Below are positions 48,012-56,435 of a stretch of DNA of 64,000 nt, one piece after another; positions within the stretch are counted from its first letter, which is position 1, and every line of letters begins with the position of its first letter. Location: NCBI RefSeq assembly GCF_900230215.1, contig NZ_LT907982.1, positions 1,984,001 to 2,048,000 on the forward strand, given 5' to 3'. The position numbers and the translations under genes are program-made. Under the pieces are notes generated by a model that did no database searches, was not told where the DNA came from, and worked only from the letters and a program-made list of their open reading frames with translations. Origin of the DNA: Jatrophihabitans sp. GAS493 (lineage in GTDB: Bacteria; Actinomycetota; Actinomycetes; Mycobacteriales; Jatrophihabitantaceae).

Positions 48012-48683
48012 TCACTGTCCGGAGTGAATGATCGAAATTCCCTTGGCAATGAAATAGAGGCCGATCCCCACCACGATGACCAGGGAGATCGTCTTGCCGT
48101 TGCGGGCGATGAAGTCGCCGGCTGAGCGCAGCACCGGGCCGGAGCGGTCGGGGGAGACCGCGGTGGCCAGGATCGGCAGCTCTGCCATCCAGAGCATGAT
48201 CAGGGTGCAGAGGAAGACTCCGACCACGGTCAGGGCGACGGAGAAGTCCTGGTCGTGAAGCACCTTGACCGCGCCGATGAGGCCCAGCCCGGGCGAGTAG
48301 ATGAGCATCCCGGTGGCCAGAGAACGCCCCGGTCCCGGAGCGCCCTTCCCAACCTTGATCTCCGGATCGGCGCCGACCTCGGCTATCTCGATAGTGCCGG
48401 GACCCTTGCGGGGTCGGGCGATGACGGCGGTCACGAGCAGGACCACCACGCCCATCACGATGTAGACAGTGCCGTTCGGGGTCGAGTTCTCCTCTCCACG
48501 CAGCGGCAACGCGCTGAGCAGGGCCAGCTCCAGGAAAGCGACGACCAGGCAGCCGATCGCCCCGCCGATCAGGAACATGGTGGCGATGAAGAGCCCGCGC
48601 GGCGCGGCCAGGTAACGCAGCACGAAAAGCAGACCGACCGGATAGAAGGACCCGGCTATCGCGATCGAGATCGCCTGAAGCAT
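48012..48683 (-). CDS. GAP/Sap-family membrane protein (paralogue 1)
   Basis: A 223-aa protein with about six membrane helices, starting MLQAISIAIAGSFYPVGLLFV. It fits the GAP/Sap family (GPL- or sulfolipid-1-addressing proteins, Pfam SfLAP), related in layout to LysE exporters. Mycobacterial members help move surface glycolipids or sulfolipid outward. ATG behind GGAGGTG. It lies between two SHOCT paralogues on the same strand and has a second paralogue at 57448-58122. Confidence 0.82.
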   Translation of the reverse strand: MLQAISIAIAGSFYPVGLLFVLRYLAAPRGLFIATMFLIGGAIGCLVVAFLELALLSALPLRGEENSTPNGTVYIVMGVVVLLVTAVIARPRKGPGTIEIAEVGADPEIKVGKGAPGPGRSLATGMLIYSPGLGLIGAVKVLHDQDFSVALTVVGVFLCTLIMLWMAELPILATAVSPDRSGPVLRSAGDFIARNGKTISLVIVVGIGLYFIAKGISIIHSGQ

Positions 48684-48704
48684 CTACACCTCCGCAGAGA
48701 CGAA

Positions 48705-48744
48705 ACTGGACTGGACCTGCAGTGATCTGAAGGCCCAGTCCAGT
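48705..48744 (-). terminator. Stem-loop between SHOCT B and the GAP gene
   Basis: ACTGGACTGG (48705-48714) pairs perfectly with CCAGTCCAGT (48735-48744) across a 20-nt loop. It sits in the 89-nt gap after the SHOCT B stop on the minus strand. No U-tract; it may be an intercistronic processing or attenuation stem. Confidence 0.4.
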
Positions 48745-48772
48745 GAGAGTTGGCTAGCCGATGCGGCGGAGG

Positions 48773-49192
48773 TCAGGCGAGGAGCTTCGCCTTCTGCGCA
48801 TCGAACTCGGCTGCGGTGAGGACGCCCCGGTCCCGCAGATCGGCCAGCTTGTGCAGCTCTTCGGCGGTGCTGCTGGTCGAGGTTGCGGCGGTGGCCTGGA
48901 TGTAGGAGCGCATCGCCTGGTCGGCCGACTTGGCCGCCTCGATGTCGCGGGTGTGCATCGAACTCCCCCGCGCGATCAGGTAGATCAATGAACCGAGGAA
49001 GGGCAGCAGGAGGATGACGATCGCCCAACCGGCCTTCCCCCAGCTGCCGAGGTCCTGGCTGCGGAAGATATCGGTGAAGATCTTGATCAGCAGGAAGAGC
49101 CAGAGCACCCAGATAAAGATCTCCAGCATCGTCCAGAAGAGATTGAGCAGGGGATAGTCGGGGCTGGCGGCGAGCGACGTTGCGGCGAACAT
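48773..49192 (-). CDS. PLDc_N-SHOCT small membrane protein B
   Basis: A 139-aa paralogue of the protein at 47513-47923, with the same order: YPLLNLFWTMLEIFIWVLW helix, LLPFLGSLIYLIARG helix, and the C-terminal motif LHKLADLRDRGVLTAAEFD. I chose the ATG at 49192 (MFAATSLAASPDYP) behind AAAGGGA; a TTG at 49222 is the longest start. It is the first gene of the minus-strand SHOCT-GAP-SHOCT-channel set and divergent from the SulP gene. Confidence 0.87.
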   Translation of the reverse strand: MFAATSLAASPDYPLLNLFWTMLEIFIWVLWLFLLIKIFTDIFRSQDLGSWGKAGWAIVILLLPFLGSLIYLIARGSSMHTRDIEAAKSADQAMRSYIQATAATSTSSTAEELHKLADLRDRGVLTAAEFDAQKAKLLA

Positions 49193-49335
49193 AGAGCGGT
49201 CCCTTTCTGGACGAATCGTCAATCGAGCTGAGAATACGATGCGGGACGGCTCATTTGCCTCATCAACACCGGGTGAGGACCGGTCACGCTTGTCGGGTGA
49301 TATCCGGCGGACTCGGTCGTCGATAACCTGCAGGG

Positions 49336-51069
49336 GTGACCCGTCCGGCGAAGCAGGCCCCGAGCGTGCTGTCGCGCTACGTCCCGATCTTCTCCTGGAT
49401 TCGCAGTTACCAGGGCAGTTTCCTGCGGGGCGACCTGATCGGGGCGCTCACCGCCTGGGCCATCGTCGTACCGGAGTCGGTGGCCTACGCCCAGATCGCC
49501 GGGGTGCCACCGCAGAACGCCTTCTACGCGGCACCGATCGCGCTGCTGGCCTACGCCCTCTTCGGCTCGTCGCGGAATCTGGTCGTCGGCGCGACCTCGG
49601 CCGCGGCCATCCTCTCGGCCTCGACGGTGGCGGCGGTCTCCAGTGACGCGAAGGTGCAGATCCAACTCTCGGCGGCGCTGGCCATCGTCGCGGGGGTCAT
49701 CCTGCTCGTCGCCGGGTTGCTGAAGATGGGTTTCATCACCAACTTCCTGGCCGAATCAGCGCTGCAGGGGTTTCTCTTCGGAATGGCGATGATCATCGTG
49801 ATCCGCCAGCTCGGCAAGGTCGTCGGGATCTCGACCGGAGACGGCGACTTCTTCGAACGGCTCTGGCACCTACTCAGCCATATCGACGAGTGGAGCGTCG
49901 CGACCATCGTGGTCGGTGTCGCGGCGATCGTCGCGCTGCTGCTGCTGGAGCGTTTCCTGCCTAAGATTCCGGCGTCTCTCGCCGTTCTCGCCGCCGGGAT
50001 CGCCTGCTCCTACATCTTCAGCCTGGCGAAGCACGGAGTCGAAGTGGTGGGAAAGATTCCCTCCTCGGTGCCGACGCTGACCGTTCCCGATGTGAGTGCC
50101 ACGCAGTACGGAGAACTTCTCGGCGGGAGTTTCGGTCTCGCCCTGATCGTCTTCGCCGAGTCCTATTCCATCTCCAGCCGCTTCGCCCAGGCCCACAACA
50201 CCGAGGTCAACGCCGATCAGGAGATGATCGCGATGGGTGCTTCGAACGCCGCCGCCGGGATCTTCGGCGGGTTCGCGGTCTCAGGCAGCGCGTCGCGCAC
50301 CGCGGCCGCGGAGGGGGCGGGCGGCCTCACCCAGATGCTGTCGATCATGGCCGCGATCATGGTGCTGATCACCGGGGCATTCCTCACGCCGCTCTTCACC
50401 CAGCTCCCGGAGCCCATTCTCGGCGCGATCGTGATCGTGGCCGTACGCGGCTTCCTGCGGGTCGACCTGCTGCGCCGGTACTGGCAGCGCGACCGGGTCT
50501 CCTTCGCCGTTGCCCTGAGCGCGCTGCTCGGGGTTCTCTTCTTCGACCTGCTGCCGGGTCTGATAATCGCCGTCGGACTCTCCCTCATCCTCTTCATCGG
50601 ACGGGCCAGTGACCCGGAGCTGGCGATACTGCAGCGGGACGGCCGGGGTGACTTCCTGGACTCGGCCGACAACCCCGACACCACCGGCATCGCCGGGACG
50701 CTCATCGTGCGTCCCAATGGTGGGCTCTTCTTCGGAAACGTCGACCGAGTGCGCAAGGAGATCCTGGCCCTCGTCGACGGCTCCCTCGACCCGGGTGCTC
50801 GACCGGTCACTCAGCTCTATCTGGTGCTGACCGCCAGCTTCCGTCTCAGCCTGCCGGTGCTGGACTCGCTCGGCGCGTTGCACTCCCAACTCCAGCGCAG
50901 CGGTTGCCAACTCTGGCTGGTCGGGGTGCCGAGCAGTGCGAGAGCTGAACTGCAGGCCGACGACCTCTATGCCGCCGTCGGACCCGACCACGTTGTGCAC
51001 CTCATCGGCGACGCGGTCGCCGCTGGTGCGGCTGGGGGAGACGGTGCCCCGCCCGCCGCAGAATCCTGA
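49336..51069 (+). CDS. SulP-family anion transporter with STAS domain (paralogue 1)
   Basis: A 577-aa transporter of the SulP/SLC26 family (sulfate, bicarbonate or other anions). The family signature is near the N-terminus (LIGALTAWAIVVPESVAYAQIAG), about 12 membrane helices follow, and a STAS domain occupies about 455-575. The STAS loop retains an LDSLG element. GTG start. The stop overlaps the DedA gene by 26 nt, so the two are coupled. Substrate is not provable from sequence; sulfate is favoured by the sulfatase nearby. Confidence 0.92.
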   Translation: MTRPAKQAPSVLSRYVPIFSWIRSYQGSFLRGDLIGALTAWAIVVPESVAYAQIAGVPPQNAFYAAPIALLAYALFGSSRNLVVGATSAAAILSASTVAAVSSDAKVQIQLSAALAIVAGVILLVAGLLKMGFITNFLAESALQGFLFGMAMIIVIRQLGKVVGISTGDGDFFERLWHLLSHIDEWSVATIVVGVAAIVALLLLERFLPKIPASLAVLAAGIACSYIFSLAKHGVEVVGKIPSSVPTLTVPDVSATQYGELLGGSFGLALIVFAESYSISSRFAQAHNTEVNADQEMIAMGASNAAAGIFGGFAVSGSASRTAAAEGAGGLTQMLSIMAAIMVLITGAFLTPLFTQLPEPILGAIVIVAVRGFLRVDLLRRYWQRDRVSFAVALSALLGVLFFDLLPGLIIAVGLSLILFIGRASDPELAILQRDGRGDFLDSADNPDTTGIAGTLIVRPNGGLFFGNVDRVRKEILALVDGSLDPGARPVTQLYLVLTASFRLSLPVLDSLGALHSQLQRSGCQLWLVGVPSSARAELQADDLYAAVGPDHVVHLIGDAVAAGAAGGDGAPPAAES

Positions 51070-51790
51070 GGTGGTCGGAGAGGCCGGCCCGGTTTCCCGG
51101 CCCGGTCGCAGCCTGACCGGTCGCATTCTCCGCTGGTCACTGAGCGCCCTTCTCGTGATCGCGATAGTCGTGGTGCTCTGGAACCAGGGGCAGCGGCTGA
51201 TCGCCGGGGAGTCAGACGGCTGGGCCTCCTACCTGCTCATCGTGCTGCTCGTCTTCGGCGATGCGATCTGCCCGGTGCTGCCGGGGGAGACCACCCTCAA
51301 CGCCGGTGCGGTGCTCGCCGCCAATGGGCACCTGAGCATCTGGCTGGTGATTCTCAGCGGTGCGATCGGCGCCGTGGCCGGCGACTCGACGGTCTACTGG
51401 GTGGCCCGCTGCGCCCGCGGCCGGGTCCGTGACTGGATGGACCGGGCCGCCGGGGCCAAGACCGGGGTCAAGGTGGTGCAGACGCTGCGCACCAGCGGAC
51501 CGGTGTTCCTCCTCTTCGGCCGCTACATCCCGGGAGTCCGCTTCGCGCTGAACGTGGCGCTGGGTGGTGTGGTGAAGATGCCCTACCGCAGATTCATCTT
51601 CTGGTCGGCGATCAGCGGGACGCTCTGGTCGGTCATAACCTGTAGCGCCGCTTACTACGTGGGTACCGCCTTGGCCGGTTACCCGGTGATCTCGATGGTC
51701 ATCACCGGAGTGGGCACGACCCTGCTCATCGGTCTGATCGTCTGGGCCCAGCAGCGCTGGAGTCAGCGGGATGCACCGGCCGGCGGCTAG
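51044..51790 (+). CDS. DedA-family membrane protein
   Basis: A 248-aa DedA/VTT-domain protein. DedA proteins act in lipid-carrier recycling and envelope homeostasis. I chose the GTG at 51044 with GGGGGAG 4-7 nt upstream; it overlaps the SulP 3' end. Conserved elements include FGDAICPVLPGETTLNAGAVLAA, GDSTVYWVAR and the FGRYIPGVRFALNVALGG motif with the essential Arg. Confidence 0.9.
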   Translation: MPRPPQNPEVVGEAGPVSRPGRSLTGRILRWSLSALLVIAIVVVLWNQGQRLIAGESDGWASYLLIVLLVFGDAICPVLPGETTLNAGAVLAANGHLSIWLVILSGAIGAVAGDSTVYWVARCARGRVRDWMDRAAGAKTGVKVVQTLRTSGPVFLLFGRYIPGVRFALNVALGGVVKMPYRRFIFWSAISGTLWSVITCSAAYYVGTALAGYPVISMVITGVGTTLLIGLIVWAQQRWSQRDAPAGG

Positions 51791-51887
51791 ATGTGCAGCC
51801 TACGGCTGGGGTGCGCAGCCCGCGGCGCTTTTGCCGAACCGGCAACTGAAATTGCGTTCCAGGCGGGCGAGGGCGCAGCATCGGGAC

Positions 51888-52589
51888 ATGAGCAACGAAG
51901 CCACCTCCGAATCGTCCGTGTCCGATCTCGCCGCCACCGGTGTCCCGCCGGTTGGGGTGCCCGGTGGCCCTGGCGTCGACCCGACCGTCCAGGCGGAGTG
52001 GGATGGGCGTTACGCCGAGCAGGAGCAGCTGTGGAGCGGGCGCCCGAACGGCGCGCTGGTCACCGAGATCGCTGGGCTCACACCCGGGCGGGTTCTCGAC
52101 GTCGGCTGCGGTGAAGGGGCGGACGCGGTCTGGCTGGCCCGGGGCGGCTGGGCGGTGACCGCCCTCGAGGTGTCGGACGTGGCCCTGCAGCGAGCTATCA
52201 GGCACGCCCGCGACGCCGGTGTGGAGATCCGCTGGGTGCACGCCGAGCTGGAGAAGGCCGAGCTCGCACCCGGCTCCTTCGACCTCGTCTCCGCGCAGTA
52301 TCCAGCCCTGCCGCGCACCCCGGACGCGGCGGCCGAGCGGGCCCTGCTCGCCGCGGTCGCCCCGGGCGGCGTGCTGCTGCTGGTTCACCACGCCGGAATG
52401 GAGACCAAGCACGACCATGACAGCCGCTTCGACCCAGCGGACTACATCTGGCCGGCCATGGTCACCGCACTGCTGGACGACGACTGGGAGATCGAGGTGG
52501 ATGAGCAGCGACCGCGGATCGCCCCCGAGGGCGGGGCCGGGGCCCACCACGTCGATGACCTGGTGGTGCGGGCCCGCCGGCTGCGCTGA
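51888..52589 (+). CDS. SAM-dependent class I methyltransferase
   Basis: A 233-aa enzyme. The SAM-binding motif I is VLDVGCGEGADAVWLA. Motif II/III-like segments (FDLVSAQYPALPRTPD, APGGVLLLVHH) follow. It resembles the tellurite/thiopurine-type methyltransferase group, with a C-terminal WEIEVDEQRPR. ATG at 51888 (MSNEATSESS) opens after a 97-nt gap from DedA; its Shine-Dalgarno is weak. The substrate is unknown. Confidence 0.87.
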   Translation: MSNEATSESSVSDLAATGVPPVGVPGGPGVDPTVQAEWDGRYAEQEQLWSGRPNGALVTEIAGLTPGRVLDVGCGEGADAVWLARGGWAVTALEVSDVALQRAIRHARDAGVEIRWVHAELEKAELAPGSFDLVSAQYPALPRTPDAAAERALLAAVAPGGVLLLVHHAGMETKHDHDSRFDPADYIWPAMVTALLDDDWEIEVDEQRPRIAPEGGAGAHHVDDLVVRARRLR

Positions 52590-52598
52590 ATCGCCGAG

Positions 52599-53606
52599 TC
52601 AGTCCCGCTTGATGCAGCGGAAGCCGAGGTGTGAGGTGCTGCTGCGCACCGTCTGGCCCTGTCGGGCCGGTGGGCGGTAGCGCAGGCAGTAGTCGGGGGA
52701 GCAGAGGTGTGAGCCGCCCTTCATCACCCGGCGGTCGGTCTCCGAAAGCGCGGTTTCCGTGGTCATGCCTTCGGCACCCATTCTCTCGGTGGATACCGCG
52801 CAGCAGGCGTGTGCCGGCGGCTTCGCGACGACCGGAGCCGAAGCGTGGTCCTCCGCGCCCGTATGGTCCTCCGCGCCCGTATGGTCCTCCGCGCCCGTAT
52901 GGTCCTCCGTCCATGACGAGGAGGTCCACTCCCAGACGTTGCCGATCATGTCGACCAACCCCCAGTCATTGGCCCGGAACTTCCCGACCGGCGTGGTACG
53001 AGGCGTCGCCTTCGGGCTGAGGTTCTCCCAAGGGAAGCGGCCGACCCAGGTATTGGCCATCACCCGGCCGTGCGGCGCGGCCTCTTCGCCCCAGGCATAC
53101 ATCGTCGGTGGTCGTCCGGCCCGGGCCGCGTACTCCCACTCGACCTCGGTCGGCAGCTCCTTCCCGACCCAATCGGCGTAGGCCAGCGCGTCCTCGTAGG
53201 CGACGTGGGTGACCGGGTGGCGCTCGCGTCCCTCCAACGAACTGAAGATGCCCTCGGGCTTGCGCCAAGAGGCGGATGGGACCCACTGCCACCAGCGGCG
53301 CCAGTCATCCAGCGGCACCGGCCCGGGGGTTCCGAGGAAGACCAGCGAACCCGGGACGAGCTCGGCGGCGGTGGCCTCGGTGAAGGTCTGCGGGTCTGGC
53401 GTCTGCTCGGCCACCGTCAGGTACCCGGTCTCGCGGACGAAGCGTCCGAACTCCTGGGTGGTGACTGGGTGGACGTCCATCAGGAAGCCGCTCACACTGC
53501 GCTCGTGCGCCGGGCGTTCCTCGACGTAGTGATTGTCGCTGCCCATGAGAAAGGTGCCGGCGGGCACCGTCACCATGTCTTTGACCTGCAGCGTTCGTTG
53601 GGTCAC
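52599..53606 (-). CDS. Formylglycine-generating enzyme (sulfatase activator)
   Basis: A 335-aa FGE/SUMF1-family protein that oxidises the active-site Cys of sulfatases to formylglycine. The family start (VTVPAGTFLMGSD) and the MIGNVWEWTSS motif are present. The two copper-binding cysteines of aerobic FGE are at about 302 and 307 in GGSHLCSPDYCLRYRPPAR, spaced as in the Streptomyces enzyme. A repeated EDHTGA insert (see 52846-52910) sits just before the C-terminal part. It lies next to a sulfatase with CSPTR, the likely client. ATG/GTG near 53606. Confidence 0.94.
   Translation of the reverse strand: MTQRTLQVKDMVTVPAGTFLMGSDNHYVEERPAHERSVSGFLMDVHPVTTQEFGRFVRETGYLTVAEQTPDPQTFTEATAAELVPGSLVFLGTPGPVPLDDWRRWWQWVPSASWRKPEGIFSSLEGRERHPVTHVAYEDALAYADWVGKELPTEVEWEYAARAGRPPTMYAWGEEAAPHGRVMANTWVGRFPWENLSPKATPRTTPVGKFRANDWGLVDMIGNVWEWTSSSWTEDHTGAEDHTGAEDHTGAEDHASAPVVAKPPAHACCAVSTERMGAEGMTTETALSETDRRVMKGGSHLCSPDYCLRYRPPARQGQTVRSSTSHLGFRCIKRD
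52846..52910. repeat. 18-bp tandem repeat in the FGE gene
   Basis: An 18-bp unit (TGGTCCTCCGCGCCCGTA) is repeated about 3.6 times. It encodes an EDHTGA repeat on the minus strand. The exact identity of units suggests recent expansion; the insert falls in a surface loop between the WEWTSS motif and the Cys-containing end. Confidence 0.93.
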
Positions 53607-53733
53607 CTAGTTACTCTCCATGCTCTCTTCGGTGGTCGCACCCGGCGGTTGGTGGTCTCACCCCGACAGTATGACGACGTGCAGACAGATCCCCGGCAGA
53701 GTCGCATACTGGACCCGTAGAAGGAGCTGCCTG

Positions 53734-53934
53734 ATGTCTGATGCCTCAAGCTACTGGAGCGATCGCGGACCGTGCCCCATGCGCCGGGAGCGGGCCGAAC
53801 ACCGCGCCGCCGCCACCGAGGTGCGAATCGACCGCCCCGGTTCAGTCGTGGGGTCGCGGTTCGTGATCGCGGCCGGCTTGCTGCTGGCCCTCGCGGCGGC
53901 GCTCAATCTCATCGTTTTCCTGAGTATGGTCTGA
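53734..53934 (+). CDS. Small single-span membrane protein
   Basis: A 66-aa protein with a hydrophilic N-terminus and one membrane helix at the C-terminus (FVIAAGLLLALAAALNLIVFL). The ATG has an excellent AAGGAG at proper spacing, which is why I accept it. It is on the plus strand between FGE and the sulfatase, convergent with the latter by 22 nt. Unknown function; it may be unrelated to sulfatase activity. Confidence 0.6.
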   Translation: MSDASSYWSDRGPCPMRRERAEHRAAATEVRIDRPGSVVGSRFVIAAGLLLALAAALNLIVFLSMV

Positions 53935-53956
53935 CGCCGCCGCGATCGCCGGCCGC

Positions 53957-56284
53957 TCAGTCTCGGGACCCGGCGGCCCAGAGGTGCTTCTCCACGTCGA
54001 TGTAGGCGTCGTCGGCCACGTCGAAGACGACCTTGTTGATGGTGCCGCCGGTGAAGTTGAATCCGTGGCCATAGGCCTTGCTCACCGGGTCGGCTGAGTC
54101 GTAGCCGATGCACAGCCCCTCACCGCAGAGCGCGTAGTGACCGGTCATCGTCCGGATCTCCTGCTCGGCCACGACCTGGTCGTCCACGTAGAGCTTGGCT
54201 GTGCCATACCACTCGCCGTACTCGCCGCGCCGCTCCTTGGCGAAGTCGAGGCCGAAGATGTGATGGCCCGGTGCGGGCATCGCAGCGGTGAGGATCTGCT
54301 CGGGCGGAACCCCCAAGAAATTCAGCACATAGTTGATGGTGCCGTCCTTGACGAACATCGACTGCCCACCGAAGCGGGAGCCCTGCCCCATGATCACCCC
54401 CTCCGTGTCACCGGTCGTCTCGACGTCGGCCAGGATCTTGAAGGAGACGGCGTGCGTATTCGCCGCCGAGCGCTCCGGGATCTCGCTGGTGCCGGGGTAG
54501 TAGACGTACTGGCCGCTCGGCGGGACTGGCACGCTGAACTCGTAGCCGCCGGATAGGAACTCCATGAAACCGAGGTCGATGAGCGGCAACACGTTGTATT
54601 TCTCGGCCTCTTCCAGCCATACGGCCTTGAGAGCCGCCAGCTTCTCCGGGTGCTCCTCGGCCAGATCGTGAGCCTCGGAGCGATCTGACTCCAGATGGAA
54701 AAGCTGCCACCGATCCTGGTCGAAGTGCCCGATCGCCGAAGGCATCGGACCGTGCTCGGCGACCGCCTTCCACCCGTCCTGCCAGATCGCCCGGGTGCCG
54801 AGCATCTCGAAGTACTGAACTTTCTTGGTGGTCGGTGCATCGGCGGCGTCGAAGGTGTAGCGCATCGAGACGCCAGGGAGCGGGACCTGCTTGGCGCCGT
54901 TCACCACCTCCGGCATCTCGACCCCGCAGCAGTCGAGGATGGTCGGGACGATGTCGGTGACGTGGTGATACTGATCGCGCACCTGACCGCGGTTCGCCAT
55001 TCCCTTCGGCCATGAGATGACCAGAGGATCGGCGACCCCGCCCTGGTAGCTGTAGCGCTTGAACATCCGCAGCGGGGCCGAGAAGCCCATCGCCCAGCCG
55101 GTCGGGTAGTGACCATAGGTGTTCTGCCCACCGAGCTCGTCGATCATCCGCAGGTTCTCGTCGATGGTATCCGGGTAGGAGTTGAAGAACTTCCCCTCAT
55201 TCACCGACCCGTACGGGCTCCCCTCGCCCGAGGCCCCGTTGTCGGCGGCATAGATCACGATGGTGTTCTCGAGCTGGCCGGACTCCTCCAGGTAGTCGAT
55301 GATCCGCCCCACCTGGGCGTCGGTGTACTCGGAGAATCCCGCATAAACTTCGGCCATTCGGCTGAAGAGCCTCTTCTCGTCGTCCGTGAGTTCGGCCCAC
55401 GGGATCACCTTGTCGCCCTCGGAGAACGTCCCCGGGGTCATCGGGTTGATCGGGGTGATCTCCGTCCCCTCGGGCAGGATGCCCTTCTCGATCATCCGCG
55501 GCACCACCCACTCCCGATAGGCCTCGTAGCCGTCGTCGAAGACGCCCTTGTACTTGTCGATGTACTCCTGCGGCGCGTGGTGTGGCGCGTGGTTGGCGCC
55601 CGGACAGAACCACAGGTACCAGGGCTTGTTCGGCGCCGACTGCTTGGTGTCCCGGATCATCCCCATCGCCTGGTCGGCCAGGTCCTTCGAGAGGTGATAA
55701 CCGGCGTCGGGGAGGTAGGGCTGATCGACGTAGCGGTTGTCCTCGGCCAGGTCGGGGAACCACTGGTTGGTCTCGCCGCCGATGAAACCGTAGAAGCGAT
55801 CGAATCCTTGACCCAGTGGCCAGCGCTCGCGGGAGGCCCCGGAGTGCCACTCGTCGATCGGGACATTGTGGTTCTTACCGACCCAGAAGGTGGACCACCC
55901 CTCCTTGCGCAGCACGGTCGCCATCGAGGCGCATTCCGGTGGGATGTGCGAGTTGTAGCCGGGAAAGCCGGTCGAGCTCTCCGAGATCGAGGCGAACCCG
56001 TTCTGGTGGTGATTACGACCGGTCAGAAAGCAGGAGCGCGTCGGCGAGCAGAGCGCGGTGGTGTGCCACTGCGCGTAGGTCAGACCGTTGTCGGCCAACT
56101 TCTGCATGGTCGGCATCTGGATGCGACCGCCGTAGGGCGACCAGGCCGCGATACCGGTGTCGTCATAGAGCACCACCAGGACGTTCGGAGCACCCTCGGG
56201 TGCTTGTTTGGCGATGTAGGGCGACCAATCAGCCTTGGAATCCCGAATATCGAGGTTGATCACGCCACCGAACGGCTTCGTCAC
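53957..56284 (-). CDS. Arylsulfatase-like type I sulfatase, cytoplasmic type
   Basis: A 775-aa sulfatase of the mycobacterial AtsA size class, which hydrolyses sulfate esters. The FGly signature is in TTALCSPTRSCFLTGRN with Cys79, the residue to be converted by FGE. Metal-site aspartates are in LYDDTGIAAW (41/42) and AADNGASGEG; GKNHNVP and NHAPHHAP supply basic residues. There is no signal peptide, so it probably acts inside the cell on imported sulfate esters. GTG start behind GGAGATGCT. FGE lies 351 nt beyond its stop on the same strand. Confidence 0.94.
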   Translation of the reverse strand: MTKPFGGVINLDIRDSKADWSPYIAKQAPEGAPNVLVVLYDDTGIAAWSPYGGRIQMPTMQKLADNGLTYAQWHTTALCSPTRSCFLTGRNHHQNGFASISESSTGFPGYNSHIPPECASMATVLRKEGWSTFWVGKNHNVPIDEWHSGASRERWPLGQGFDRFYGFIGGETNQWFPDLAEDNRYVDQPYLPDAGYHLSKDLADQAMGMIRDTKQSAPNKPWYLWFCPGANHAPHHAPQEYIDKYKGVFDDGYEAYREWVVPRMIEKGILPEGTEITPINPMTPGTFSEGDKVIPWAELTDDEKRLFSRMAEVYAGFSEYTDAQVGRIIDYLEESGQLENTIVIYAADNGASGEGSPYGSVNEGKFFNSYPDTIDENLRMIDELGGQNTYGHYPTGWAMGFSAPLRMFKRYSYQGGVADPLVISWPKGMANRGQVRDQYHHVTDIVPTILDCCGVEMPEVVNGAKQVPLPGVSMRYTFDAADAPTTKKVQYFEMLGTRAIWQDGWKAVAEHGPMPSAIGHFDQDRWQLFHLESDRSEAHDLAEEHPEKLAALKAVWLEEAEKYNVLPLIDLGFMEFLSGGYEFSVPVPPSGQYVYYPGTSEIPERSAANTHAVSFKILADVETTGDTEGVIMGQGSRFGGQSMFVKDGTINYVLNFLGVPPEQILTAAMPAPGHHIFGLDFAKERRGEYGEWYGTAKLYVDDQVVAEQEIRTMTGHYALCGEGLCIGYDSADPVSKAYGHGFNFTGGTINKVVFDVADDAYIDVEKHLWAAGSRD

Positions 56285-56373
56285 AGCATCTCCAATTCGC
56301 GTCGCTTCGGCGGGCCAGTGCTGAGGTGCAATGGCGCCGTTTCTCCATCGTCCGTCGACCGGTAAGGGGTGGT

Positions 56374-56390
56374 CCTCATTCAGTGAGGAT
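56374..56390. other. Small inverted repeat upstream of the FUSC-like gene
   Basis: TCCTCA-TTCAG-TGAGGA forms a 6-bp stem in the sulfatase/FUSC divergent region. It may be an operator or a leader hairpin; the evidence is symmetry only. Confidence 0.3.
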
Positions 56391-56435
56391 GAGTCGGTCG
56401 AGCCTGCGGTGCGTCAACGTTGGTTGAATACCGAA

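Noticed and set aside
54137-56365. Long plus-strand open frames opposite the sulfatase, including one of 418 aa (55109-56365)
   Set aside because: They lie opposite a certain sulfatase with intact active-site motifs; no Shine-Dalgarno and no domain.
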